58,469 bases of DNA from Gamarada debralockiae (Eukaryota > Ascomycota > Leotiomycetes > Helotiales > Hyphodiscaceae), in assembly GCA_002803225.1 (NCBI GenBank), contig NXFV01001602.1, forward strand, positions 1-58,469, read 5' to 3'. Shown here in pieces: positions 11,160-20,835 of the stretch. The notes below the pieces were generated by a model. The model ran no database searches and had not been told where the DNA came from. It saw nothing but the letters and a program-made list of their open reading frames with translations. Position 1 is the stretch's first letter. Every line of letters begins with the position of its first letter. The position numbers were made by a program, and so were the translations under genes.

Positions 11160-12744
11160 TAACGTCCATAGAAACAATCTTTCTGTGACGAGGAAGGACA
11201 ACGATCGCCGCCTAAGGGTTTATCTAGGACCATACTCATAACAACTTTTGCTCCGGGCTGAATGAGATCGTGCCAGATATTCTGCTCGATCACAGCTCCG
11301 CGTACGCATTCAATATACGAATCTGTTGCTGTAGAACTCGTGGCAGTCCTGGAAGATCTTTGAAACTCATTTTGAGGTATGCGTAGAAATTCTGAACCGG
11401 TATTTTAGCATTTAAATCGAAACTATCCATATCTGTGAATTGACTTACGTTCCATTGCTGAAATTGTAGCGTAAGTAACTTGTGTATGTGCCCCAGAGCA
11501 TCTTCAAAAAGGAAGCTGTCTCCAAGGAAGAGGAGCCGAGGTTGGAACCGCCGAGCAGTTTTTGAAAGAGCCATGAAGTGGGGCAATAAGATCATCCTAG
11601 ATTTTGCGCTGAGCAGATTGTAAGACGATTGGGAGTCGGCAAACTTACGGCAGGCGCCTTATTAGTAGTTGGATATTTGCAACAAGCAATAAAGCACTAT
11701 TTTGGTCAGTATTTCCGTCCAAAGTCCGCATAAGATGACCATACCATAATTTGAACAGTTTGATCAAATCCTGCAATTGTGGGTCAAGTTCCTGGAGAGC
11801 ACGGGAAGCTGAGGAGAGAGCGTTTAGTTGATCCTGCTTTGTCTGAAAGATACTGCCGCACAGCTCGATCAGCTTCCCCTGGTATGTATTCAACGACAAA
11901 ATCAATGCCTTCTGGATTGAAAGACACTCGGAACACTGCGCTAACATGCTCCTTTCAATCCGCCCAAACGATGTTCGTATCGTTGCGCCAAGCTCAGCGT
12001 ATGCTTCTGCGCTGGACTGGCCCTGATCCCTGAGGCATTTTAAAATCAAATCTGTATTCTCATTCATCTGGCGAAGAGTGTGAGAATTGGATTGGGTGTG
12101 CGCGGGGAGGATCGTGTTCTTGTGTGTATCTATACGGCTAGCAATTGGTTGCAAGCCACCATTGAGAGGCGGGAGATGCTGCTGGAGAGCAGTGGCGGTT
12201 TCGACTTGGACGTTTCGCGGCAGTTAGGATTAGATATTAGAAATGATCTGTCTGAGGAGAGGTTAGCAATGTGATGGTTGAAAGTCAATTGCGTATCAAT
12301 GTGGCATCGTAGGTACTCACAAAATGTTTCAATCCAAGCAGAAGACTCAGCCTCATCATTGGAACAGCATCCTCATCTTGAAGCTTCCCCAGCTTCGTTG
12401 TGATTTTAAAGCCCATTAAGCCTTTCTCGGCGCGCTCAATAGCTTTCCTCTGCTGCTCGCCGCAGCAATCACAGGCTCAAACTTCTTGACATCATCCACG
12501 AACCTCTTCTCTGGCCCTTTCAGTGCGCGACTTGGGTCCGTAGCTCATCGGTCTCGTCCTCATCAAAAGTAGTTGACGAAAAGATGCGCAAGTGCTCCAA
12601 CATCTTCTGCAGGCCATCTAGGAAGCTTGAAGCTTCCTGATAAGCCGACGAGGCTCCGCCTGCGTCCTTCAATGCAGACCCAACTTTGTACAATATCTGG
12701 AGCGCAAATGCTATATCACCGGCGGACCAGCCGAGGGGCATCAC
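11160..12744 (-). pseudogene. STAND N-terminal / ubiquitin-like domain protein, broken
   Basis: Starts MMPLGWSAGDIAFALQIL, the conserved opening of fungal proteins with a STAND-type N-terminal helical domain, followed by LKDAGGASSAYQEASSFL. Two single-base frame changes follow: near 12526 (before LKGPEKRFVDDVKKFEP) and near 12450 (before EQQRKAIERAEKGLMGFK). A coiled-coil region 12154-11650 (ERSMLAQCSECLSIQKALI, TKQDQLNALSSASRALQEL) joins by an intron to the ubiquitin-like segment FLFEDALGHIHKLLTLQF, and another intron leads to FKDLPGLPRVLQQQ. A further frame change near 11320 is needed to reach the expected NIWHDLIQPGAKVVMSMVL. Fungal relatives are thought to act in non-self recognition or signalling. 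With at least three frame breaks I call it a pseudogene. The 3' end is approximate. Confidence 0.7.
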
Positions 12745-12993
12745 TGCGGGTCGTATGGCTTCATACCAGCGTGGAACGTTCGACTTGATGATGGCGGAAA
12801 GGTTGAAAGTTGAAATGACGTCGATTTGGAGCGAGGCTGAGACCTGCAGGAAGCGGATAACTAGTCTCCACGTGGCTGGCCGTTGACAGGGATTGCGGCA
12901 GAAAACACAAGGGTGCTACAGTACAACTTGGAACACACAGGCAATCATTAAACGAGTATTTGATATTAGGAGTCATTGATATTCATTTTAAAT

Positions 12994-14128
12994 TTAGAAG
13001 AAAGCACTCGCAGACTTGTCTCCGAGTCCCAAATTCCCCAAATCCCAATTATTCTCCACCGTCGCCATGATGCTATAATGATTATACGACGTATCATTCG
13101 TAGTACCATGGAGCTCTGGCGGGACAGCATCACCAAGTAGCACCGAGAAGACGCGATTATTAGAGAAGTAGCTCTCAGTCTCATCGAATGCTGGAAATTG
13201 TTAGCAACGCTTTGATGAATAGAGGAATGGATGACGAACTGAGGAAGACTAAAGTATTGTTCATGAAATTTTCATTCGTGAGAAGAGGTTCTAAGAAGCT
13301 CTTGGCCCATGTTCCTGCTACTGTGACTGAAGAGTCGTGTCCGTCGTTTGCTGGAAAGTTGGTTAGATGGTTGATTGAATATCGGCGGTGATAACTTACT
13401 CATATTCGGTGTGATGAAGAGCCACTGCGGCAATGCATTGTTATTCAAATCCTCGTAAAACATCGTAAGATTCTTAATCTTGGCCAATCTATCCTCATCT
13501 TCTGTAACAGAGTCATAGCTTATCAAAGGACTGCGCAATCAAAGGTCAGCCATCCATTCCATATATGTATCACGTGATGACTTACTTGTGCTTTCGAACG
13601 TAATCATTTGCGCCATTCTCCTGGTTGACATAATCCCCCTCAAATCCGCTATAAGGCATGTCCTCTTCGTACTCGCTCCATGATACGCCCTTTGCATCCA
13701 ACAAATCCACAATCGTTCTCTCGGTGTTCGAGATCCGGGAGAACAAATCCGAGATCACCCAGTGGGTGCTTCCTCCCACGGAAGCGATATAATTTGGCTG
13801 ACTCGGATGAGTAATTGCCAGGTAATTAGTGAGAGTGATGCCCTGTGTTGCAAGCCAGGAAAGTGATGCTAGATGTTATCAGCGATGAATGCGTTGCGGG
13901 AAAGGGTGGCATACGGTCGCCAGCTGCCATATCATAGTCGGTATTTTCCAACCAAATATTCACGAAACGATCGAATGTCTTTCCCGGAACTGAACTCGTA
14001 GGACTCAAAGTCTTCGCAGTCGCCTTGGCTGCTGCAACGGCAGCTGTGCCAGTCGATGTATATTGAGTTTGGGCATTGCTTGAGGTGGCAAAAGCGACAG
14101 CCGCTGCGACGAAAGAACGGGCCCGCAT
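12994..14128 (-). CDS. Secreted acid phosphatase (phosphoesterase family)
   Basis: Extracellular or vacuolar acid phosphatase of the phosphoesterase family PF04185, releasing phosphate from organic esters. Five exons on the minus strand: 14128-13915, 13868-13586, 13530-13400, 13350-13240 and 13190-12994 (311 aa). It has a signal peptide MRARSFVAAAVAFATSSNAQ, then the family motifs FVNIWLENTDYDMAAGD, GITLTNYLAITHPSQPNYIA, SWSEYEEDMPYSGFEG, NDGHDSSVT, TLVFLTFDETES and NHYSIMATVENNWDLGNLG, and ends SASAFF. All splice joins restore frame. A longer start at 14212 would add a second hydrophobic segment before the signal peptide, so 14128 is preferred. It is divergent from the SLATT gene across 700 bp. 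Phosphate-controlled expression is usual in the family, but no PHO-type site was identified here. Confidence 0.9.
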
Positions 14129-14828
14129 CTTGAAATCGAATCCAAACGAAAGCAGAAGACAGAATGCGACGAGAAAGAAAAGAGGAACGACTGCTGCCCT
14201 GGGTATCAACATATTTATGGTTGCGCCGATGAACTGGGGGTCCTAAAAAATGCTAAATTCCACTTGATCTGGAGAAGATATCTCGTGAGCGGTTGCCGTC
14301 AGCCACTCATGTCGGAGGATTGAGTTGTGCCTCAGAAACCAAGCCGGAGATCGACAAGTGCCGAAAAGAAAGTGGAAGGTCGCTGGCGGTTGTTGACTCT
14401 TTGGGAAGGTCTTCTCAACTTTTGGTAGGTTTAGGGTTGGATGATGCAAGTGATTGCGGGCCGATGAAGATGCAGCCGCTGAGCTCAGGGGTTGAAAATG
14501 GGAGATGAGCTGATACCTCGATATTGCTTCACATGACAGTGCGGTGCCAAGGATCGTCCCTTTTTTGGGTTGTTGAGTTGGCACGTGCTGGAAGGATTGG
14601 ATTTTGGCGTTGGTTTTCTTCCGCAAATGCGAGGCTGTCAGCCATCCTTTCTCCTTCTGGACAGAGTTTCAAACACGCAACCCTTCACGGCAAGTGCTGA
14701 TGACACAGCCTTCCTCGTGCAGATATGAGGCTGAGGACAAGAGAGCTGGCACGGTAGGTACTCTTCTCATTCAACTTTTGTCGCTCTCCATTTCCATCCG
14801 ACCTCAATATCCCCATACTTCAGTCGTG
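14129..14828. promoter_or_regulatory. Divergent intergenic region
   Basis: Seven hundred bases between two divergently transcribed genes, holding both 5' regions. A CT-rich stretch just before the SLATT start (about 14755-14825, with TCTTCTCATTC and CTCTCCATTTCC) fits a fungal core promoter/leader. The open frame continuing upstream of 14829 has no conserved sequence. Confidence 0.5.
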
Positions 14829-15764
14829 ATGGCCGACGACCACGAACAAACGCCTCTTCTCGGCAGTTCCAAGCCTTCCAAACCCTCCAAAATCACCCCC
14901 AAACAACCACCCAAATTCGCCGACGATGACCCCGACGACAACCTTACAAAGTTTCGAAGAGCAATCGGCATAAATGCCAATGTCGACAACACGGGCGTTG
15001 ATCTCGAATCCGCACGCAAAGGGGCACGAGGCCTGTACAAAGAGATCATCGATCAACAAACGAGTCGCAACCGACAATACCATCTCGTAGAAGCGCTCTT
15101 CTACCTCGCGTTGGGAACACAAATCATCATCGGTGCTACTCTTACCGCTCTTGGACCAGTCTCCGAGCTTCATTCGAAAGCGATCACAATTCTCGGGGTG
15201 GTTAATACAAGCACGGCTGGAGCGTTGGCTCTGCTGAAGGGACAAGGTCTGCCGGATCGCTTGCGAAAGGATGAGTATGAGATGCGCAAGGTGCAGGACT
15301 TCATTGAGGAGACGGAGTCGAGGTTGGTCGTTGGAGGAGTGGGTACACTTGATAAGGAAGAGTTGGACGAGTTGTTGCAGCAGGTCTTTGCCAAGTACAA
15401 TGCTGCGAGGGACACGGCAGAGATGAATCGTCCGGATAGCTATGGTCATCAGGTATGTATTTCAGGGAGCAATCTATTTCCTCTTTCGTTCAAAATCATG
15501 AGCTCTCAGAGTATATTTTGCTTCAAAGGGCATGTCTTCAGAGTAGAGACAGGCTGTGGAACTCATGAATCCTCTCTTAGGCCTCTCTTTCTCTCTCATC
15601 GAGAAATGCTGACTCCGAAATCTTCGAAGCCCGAGGCCGCAGTGCAGAGAAATAAGAATAAGGGTAGCTTTGGGGTTGGAAGGAATATTATGGCTGGTGA
15701 TGGTGCCGTTGATGGTAATGGGAAAGGGAAAGCGATACCTCCAGGGCCACAGGATATCTCTTAG
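14829..15764 (+). CDS. SLATT-family two-TM protein (SLATT_fungal)
   Basis: Fungal member of the SLATT superfamily of two-transmembrane effector proteins, which in bacteria are predicted pore-forming partners of nucleotide-signal defence systems; the role in fungi is unknown. Exons 14829-15452 and 15630-15764 (252 aa). The N-terminus carries an acidic dileucine-like EQTPLLGSS motif common in membrane proteins routed to vacuoles. After the SLATT start (LTKFRRAIGI) come two hydrophobic segments (EALFYLALGTQIIIGATLTA and AITILGVVNTSTAGALALL) and the long amphipathic helix RKDEYEMRKVQDFIEETESR. The 177-nt intron is unusually long, stop-free in this frame, and homologous to the long intron of the next gene. 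A start at 14829 is chosen because upstream sequence in the same frame looks non-coding. Confidence 0.82.
   Translation: MADDHEQTPLLGSSKPSKPSKITPKQPPKFADDDPDDNLTKFRRAIGINANVDNTGVDLESARKGARGLYKEIIDQQTSRNRQYHLVEALFYLALGTQIIIGATLTALGPVSELHSKAITILGVVNTSTAGALALLKGQGLPDRLRKDEYEMRKVQDFIEETESRLVVGGVGTLDKEELDELLQQVFAKYNAARDTAEMNRPDSYGHQVCISGSNLFPLSFKIMSSQSIFCFKGHVFRVETGCGTHESSLRPLFLSHREMLTPKSSKPEAAVQRNKNKGSFGVGRNIMAGDGAVDGNGKGKAIPPGPQDIS
15453..15629 (+). repeat. Introner-like intron, copy A
   Basis: A 177-nt intron in the SLATT gene beginning GTATGTATTTC and ending AATCTTCGAAG with branch site TGCTGACTC. It aligns along nearly its full length with the 179-nt intron at 16842-17020. Shared landmarks in order include a GGAG.AATC.ATTT.CTCTTTCGT block near the 5' end, a TGTCTT.AGAG block in the middle, GAACTCAT, and ATCGAG.AA.TGCT.ACTC near the 3' end. 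Confidence 0.75.
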
Positions 15765-16172
15765 TGAAGAACTTGTTAGAGAAGACTGGTTGTTATGTTC
15801 TACGTCTGTCTAATGGCTCAGCAAGGAGATTTTGTGTTTCTACTAATATCCAGCGTCACGATTTCCGCCGTCTCCTGCATCCAGGCTCAAGGTCGTTTCC
15901 CGGGCACAACATCCAACTACATTCGTGTATCTATTCCATACGCAAATGCGAAGTAGCTGTTACTTAATTCCAATCGTATAACTGACCACTCATCTCATCT
16001 GTTGTCTTGCGTTGTAGGTGAACGAAAAGACCCTCCATTTGGTTAGAGTGTATTTCGTCCATAAGCGACCTTTTCTATCTTCGACTTCACCCCCCTCAAT
16101 CCATCAATTTTTCGATAGTTTTAGCACTGCTCTTTATATACAAATGCACAAGTACTAGACCAACAGACCAAC

Positions 16173-17676
16173 ATGCGATCCTTTATAAGCTTCATACGTC
16201 ACCTCTGGACAGTTGATCATCCACCACAACTCCCCAAACGATCCGACGCTCTTCGAATGGGTCTTCTGGGAACATCATGGATAGCGTATATCCCCATCCT
16301 CAAGCCTCAAGCTTGATACTCTTAATTAACGAGTGTACCGGTAGCGAGTTATCAATATTTCCTCCCACGAGATCTCACCCTGATATCATCGTCGCAGCCG
16401 TCGCAGGACGAGACCCGAAGCGCACTGCGGCGTACGCAAAGAAGCATGGCATTCCCATCGTGCATAATTCGTATCAAGACCTTCTAGATGACGCTTCAAT
16501 CGATGCCATTTATAACCCTCTCCCTAATGGTTTACACTACGAGTGGTCCATCAAGGCACTCAAAGCCGGAAAGCACGTGCTCGTCGAGAAACCCATCACC
16601 TCCAACGCCATCGAAGCTAAGGCCTTGTTTGATTTCCACGCATCACTTCCTCCCGCAACTAGGCCTGTCCTTCTGGAGGCGTTTCACTACCGCTTCCATC
16701 CCGCATGGACCATTTTTCTTTCGCTCATCTCTGCCAAAGATGTCGAGCGTGTAGATGCACTGTTCGCCGCGTTCTCTGGCTTCTTCAGCAAGAACGATAT
16801 CAGGTTCAACTACGACCTAGCCGGGGGCGCATTAATAGATAGTACGTATTTCTCGGAGTAATCGATTTTCTCTTTCGTCCAAAGTTCGCAAGTTTTGGGA
16901 TCATTCCTGCCTTAAACAGCCCTGTCTTTAGAGCAATGGCATGTTTGAGAACTCATAGAACCGCGCTTGGCTGTCTCTTACTTCCATATCGAGTAACTGC
17001 TAACTCTGCGATTTTTAAAGTCGGGACCTACAGCGTCTCGGCTTTGCGCGGTGTTTTTGGTACTGAACCGACCGAGTGCGTGAGCGCAGAAGCGACGGTA
17101 CTGAAGGGCATTGGGGAGGACAAGAGATGTGACGAGAGTTTCAAGGCCGAGTTTAAGTTCCCTAATGGAGGCGTGGGGACAATCGATGCTAGTCTGAGGG
17201 CAACCACTTGGTTTGGATTACCGAGTTTAAAACAACCTAGCCTTGTGGTACGGCAAAAGGAAATTGTTGTTGATGATGAGGCTGAAGTGGATGGGGATGG
17301 TGTGCATCTTATGAGAAGGACGGCGACGATATGGTGGTGGCCAGGCCCGCATTATTGGCACTCCATCTCTATCGAGGATCAACATTCTATTAAGGATGCA
17401 GCGGATGGCAAGATCTTAAAGACTTGGACTGAGAAGAAAACGAAGAAGGCTTATGTTTGGGACGATGATGGAACGAATGGATATTTGAGGACGGGTGAGG
17501 CGTACTGGTCTACATACCGCCATATGCTGGAGCAGTTCGTGAATAGGGTCAAGGGTCGCCCGGGGTCGGGAGCTTGGATTGATGCGGATGAGTCCATCAA
17601 TCAGATGAGAGCTATCGACCAGGCTTATGAGAAAGCTGGGCTACCTGTCAGGCCAACGAGCAAGTATAACCCATAG
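16173..17676 (+). CDS. Gfo/Idh/MocA oxidoreductase (dihydrodiol/xylose dehydrogenase-like)
   Basis: NAD(P)-dependent dehydrogenase of the Gfo/Idh/MocA family, closest in motif pattern to fungal D-xylose 1-dehydrogenase (NADP+) / dihydrodiol dehydrogenases acting on sugars. Exons 16173-16285, 16345-16841 and 17021-17676 (421 aa). The Rossmann start MGLLGTSWIA is recovered only by using the ATG at 16173 and splicing out 16286-16344. Downstream motifs are AAVAGRDPKRTAAYAKKHG, YNPLPNGLHYEWSIKAL, the catalytic VLVEKPITSN (Lys of EKP), and the substrate-domain signature AGGALIDIGTYSVSALR across the second junction. The reading frame starting at 16277 is a shorter out-of-context start. The second intron (179 nt) is homologous to the long intron in the preceding SLATT gene. 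Confidence 0.88.
16842..17020 (+). repeat. Introner-like intron, copy B
   Basis: A 179-nt intron interrupting the GAT ATC codons of the oxidoreductase, starting GTACGTATTTC and ending GATTTTTAAAG with branch site TGCTAACTC. It is homologous to copy A (15453-15629), with most of the 5' 45 nt and 3' 60 nt matching and only short gaps between. The two host genes are unrelated, so gene duplication does not explain the similarity. Confidence 0.75.
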
Positions 17677-17879
17677 CTTTTGTTTAAGACCCAAGTTTCC
17701 ACCAATTCAATGCATCTGAGTTTGGACGTGGTACATTCGAAATCTTCTGTCTGACCGTACACCCAAGTTTCCAACTCCCAACGCGTCTGTCGTATCCTAC
17801 AACCCAAATCCAAACCACCAAACCCCCCCACAACATGCCATCTCAAGTATTGAAAATAGTCCCAAAAGCCGGAATACCC

Positions 17880-18540
17880 CTACTCTCCATTATAAATAAC
17901 CATCCGCGTTAACTTCTTATTACTAATGATACACACCGCCTCGCACCACTCTTCCTCAAAAGTCTCCACGTGATATCCACCATATCCGGTCGTCCCGTCG
18001 TTTTGGTATTATGGATCACGGCTTGTGGATCCGCCACCTTTATCTCTCCAATCATTCCACCCCAAAAATTCCGGTCAGAATGTGGCGTGCTCCAGAGATC
18101 CGAGCTGGCACTTGACGAACATAGTTACTTGGATGCAGAGCCCAGTTCCTGAAGCGGTAGCAACAAGAACGATAGACCGAATAGAGGCGTGATGGGGAGA
18201 ATACCACAGGCTTGTATACCACGCAGCCAGAGTTTAGTGGGAGCAGATTTATTTCCCCGTCCAGTCTTCCGCACTGGATACGAGTACAGAAAACTCCTTT
18301 TCGTGGGGCTTCGCGAATGGTAGGTGAACGCATGTCATCCAGGAGCGGGCGTTCAGAAAGTCGGATTGCGGTTCCAATGATGGGGTTTACGTAGGTGAAG
18401 TACAGACGTACAGCATGCGGTGAGAGCACGTCTACAGGATGGAGACTTTGCAGAGGTATAGCTAGGGGAGGATGACGCTGCAGCTTGCAGTGAAGAGGAG
18501 CCAGAATCCTGGGTTTGAGACGAGAGCTTACAATCAAAAC
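17880..18540 (-). pseudogene. C-terminal remnant of a large fungal integral membrane enzyme
   Basis: One minus-strand frame, read across stops, keeps clear protein-like sequence: EFSVLVSSAEDWTGK, then ATASGTGLCIQVTMFVKCQL, SLEHATF, PEFLGWNDWRDKGGGS, GYGGYHVETFEEEWCEA and KKLTRMVIYNGE. These resemble, from memory, the C-terminal cytosolic part of adenylate-forming multi-TM proteins of ascomycetes, where a YGGYHV..EEEW segment is conserved; the family assignment is tentative. At least four in-frame stops (TAA, TGA and TAG types) interrupt it, and nothing of the N-terminal domains is present, so it is a dead, truncated fragment ending at 17880. Confidence 0.5.
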
Positions 18541-20264
18541 AAAAACTCAAAAGATACTTCTCGGGCTATTTATTAACACTTTATACATGCCTGGAATTCA
18601 TGGACGTAAGTATCTTCGATATTATCTCACTTCCCCGACTCGATCTCGGACATTAACAACGCTCCAGTGAACCTGACTCGAAAACTATCATGTCATAATT
18701 CCTCATTCTATCCTTCCCTAACTAATTCTAACTAATCAAAGGCTCTAATAGAAACATAAATAAAATTGTCTATAATGTCTGTTGCGTGTCTGCATTTTCT
18801 TCTGCCAAAAGCTCCGACCGAGAAAACGAGTGAAATCGACGATCGCACAAAGAACTCGAATAAACAATAAAACACACAGCTCAGGCCGGCTTGCAAGATG
18901 TGTACAATAAGTCGCTTGACCTATCCCCAAAATTTTGATGCACGTCGTAATCACGATCCTATCCAAAGCACGCCAGGATATACTCGCCTTAAACCACTTG
19001 GCCAGTGATTCCGACCTGCAACAAACCTTTGTGTGGCTAGAGGTGATTAGATTGGCACAACATTTTGCTTCATGATTCTCCACATCCCTAGCCGAATATG
19101 TGGCTTAGACACTAAAATCCAACACGTCTCAAAGCATCCCATGCGGCTGGAAGTCAGAAGCGGTAGCATTACGTTGTTCTCGACGAACCCGAAACCAGTA
19201 CGAGTCAGTTTATTGTCACCACCTGATTCCGTGAATGAGAGCCCTTGAGAATATTCCTTTCTTATGAAACCAATACACACCCAGGCCCGAGGAATTGAAC
19301 CGAATGAAGGAAAGAATGAGATGGTTTTTGTAGGACACCTCAATCAGCCTTACTTTCTCACCGTGCTATTTTCTCCCTTATGCATAAAGGTGGGTCTCCA
19401 AGAGCAAAAAAGTAATGTCTAAAAGGTACGATGTGCAACAAACTTAAAGAATGATATAGTCATCTTGACTAATCAAAATGCAACACATTTCTTAACTTCA
19501 CGGACTTGTGACAGTATCTGATATTGAGTTTGACCAATGATCACAAAGATTGATGCCTAGTCATTCAGGAAAACTGCTTATAAGCAAGGGATGCACTATA
19601 TAACGTCGCTTTAGTAAATAGAAAGTTGTTTCGTTAACAGGTGCGAAGGAGTCCCGCTCGGGGCGTTGAGTGTGGCAGGGTGTCTCCCGGGCTTTGGAGT
19701 ACGCATGGGCCATCTGATGTGTTGTTTCATTAGCTAGATCCTGCATAGGTCATGAAGTTCGGCTCTAAGCCCCTGATTCTGCTCGATTCTTCCGCTTACC
19801 TCAACTGGACCTTCGTCTTTGTCTCTGTCTAGGTTGCCATTGGCGTTAAGGGCGCCGCCACAACATCGACGACGGGTGGTAGCAAATCAACCACGCGCGG
19901 GCCTTTTCAGGGGTGTCATGATTCAGTCACCACGTTGGCGGAACGCGGAAACAGCCCGCAGAGCTCAAAGAGGGTCTGCGCTCAAGTATGCGCTCATGAA
20001 TTTTCAGTTCGTTCATAGCGCCCCGTGGGGAGTGATCGGCCGATCGTACCCCACTGCCTGTGACCCCTGTATACAGAGTCCCTGATATGTCTTGCCAAAA
20101 GTACAGAAGTGTCCAGTGCACAAAAACACCGGGACTAGCTTCACAGCGTCTGGCGGTCCAAGGAACGATTCTACCATGGTATGGTACGTAGTTCTCTGAA
20201 GAACGCACTAAGGTTGGCTTAGCTCGCTCCGATGGTACGGCACGGATTTTCTCCCAACCATACA
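18541..20264. other. Gene-free accessory DNA
   Basis: About 1.7 kb without a convincing gene. Short overlapping frames on the minus strand at 18745-19343 and 19561-19746 show no domain. From about 19800 to 20265 the base composition becomes noticeably more GC-rich than the flanks, then returns to AT-rich after about 20440, consistent with an inserted or decayed repeat. Confidence 0.45.
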
Positions 20265-20359
20265 CTCCCCCTGGAATAAACTCTAGTGTACCCAGGCTGG
20301 CACGGCCGTTTTGCCATACAAACCTCCCCTGTCGCGCTAGAGTTTATTTAGGGGGGGAG
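20265..20359. repeat. Inverted repeat (hairpin arms about 22 bp)
   Basis: Left arm 20265-20286 (CTCCCCCTGGAATAAACTCT...) pairs with right arm 20337-20359 (CTAGAGTTTATTTAGGGGG...) with only a few mismatches, enclosing a loop of about 50 nt. It sits at the right edge of the GC-rich block. It may be the end of a decayed mobile element or a fold-back sequence; no element was recognised. Confidence 0.6.
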
Positions 20360-20420
20360 AATATCAGTGGGTTTTCTCCGACCATATCAGTGGGTTTTCT
20401 CCCGACCATATCAATGGATA
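20360..20420. repeat. Short tandem repeat, about 23-bp unit
   Basis: Two near-identical copies of a unit containing TATCAGTGGGTTTTCTCC followed by (C)GACCA, then a third diverged copy (TATCAATGGATATTC). A related TTTTCTCCCAACCATA block lies at 20247-20262, on the other side of the hairpin. Confidence 0.65.
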
Positions 20421-20835
20421 TTCGTTTCACACCTTAACCCTCTTATCCGTGCAGTTTACCTTCGTGCAGTAGAGCGAGTCAGAAGTAAATGATTCCTTTT
20501 GCAAAACAAGGGATACTGCCATGGATATTTGTCGATCACCAATTATTTTCTTCTAAATTTGGTAGTGGATAATTAGAGTTTGCGTCTAAAGTATGAAGAA
20601 CAACGCTCTTGATGTGATCAGAAACCTGACTAGCTGCAAAGATAGAGGAAATGAATGTCAAGCACGACAGCTAACCTTAAAAGATCCTCTTCGGAGGGTG
20701 TCACAAAGTAGAGGGTAGCATGAGTTTTCTTATTTATAGCCTAATTTCTCTGTTGTTCAAAACTTCAATGATCTTTTTCGATTCTTCGCATCTCAGCGGC
20801 CGATCTTCAGACAAGCTTAACATTCAAAATCCATC

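Noticed and set aside
14820..15449. 209-codon minus-strand frame across the SLATT gene
   Set aside because: Shadow of the real plus-strand gene, which carries the conserved SLATT motifs and splice signals.
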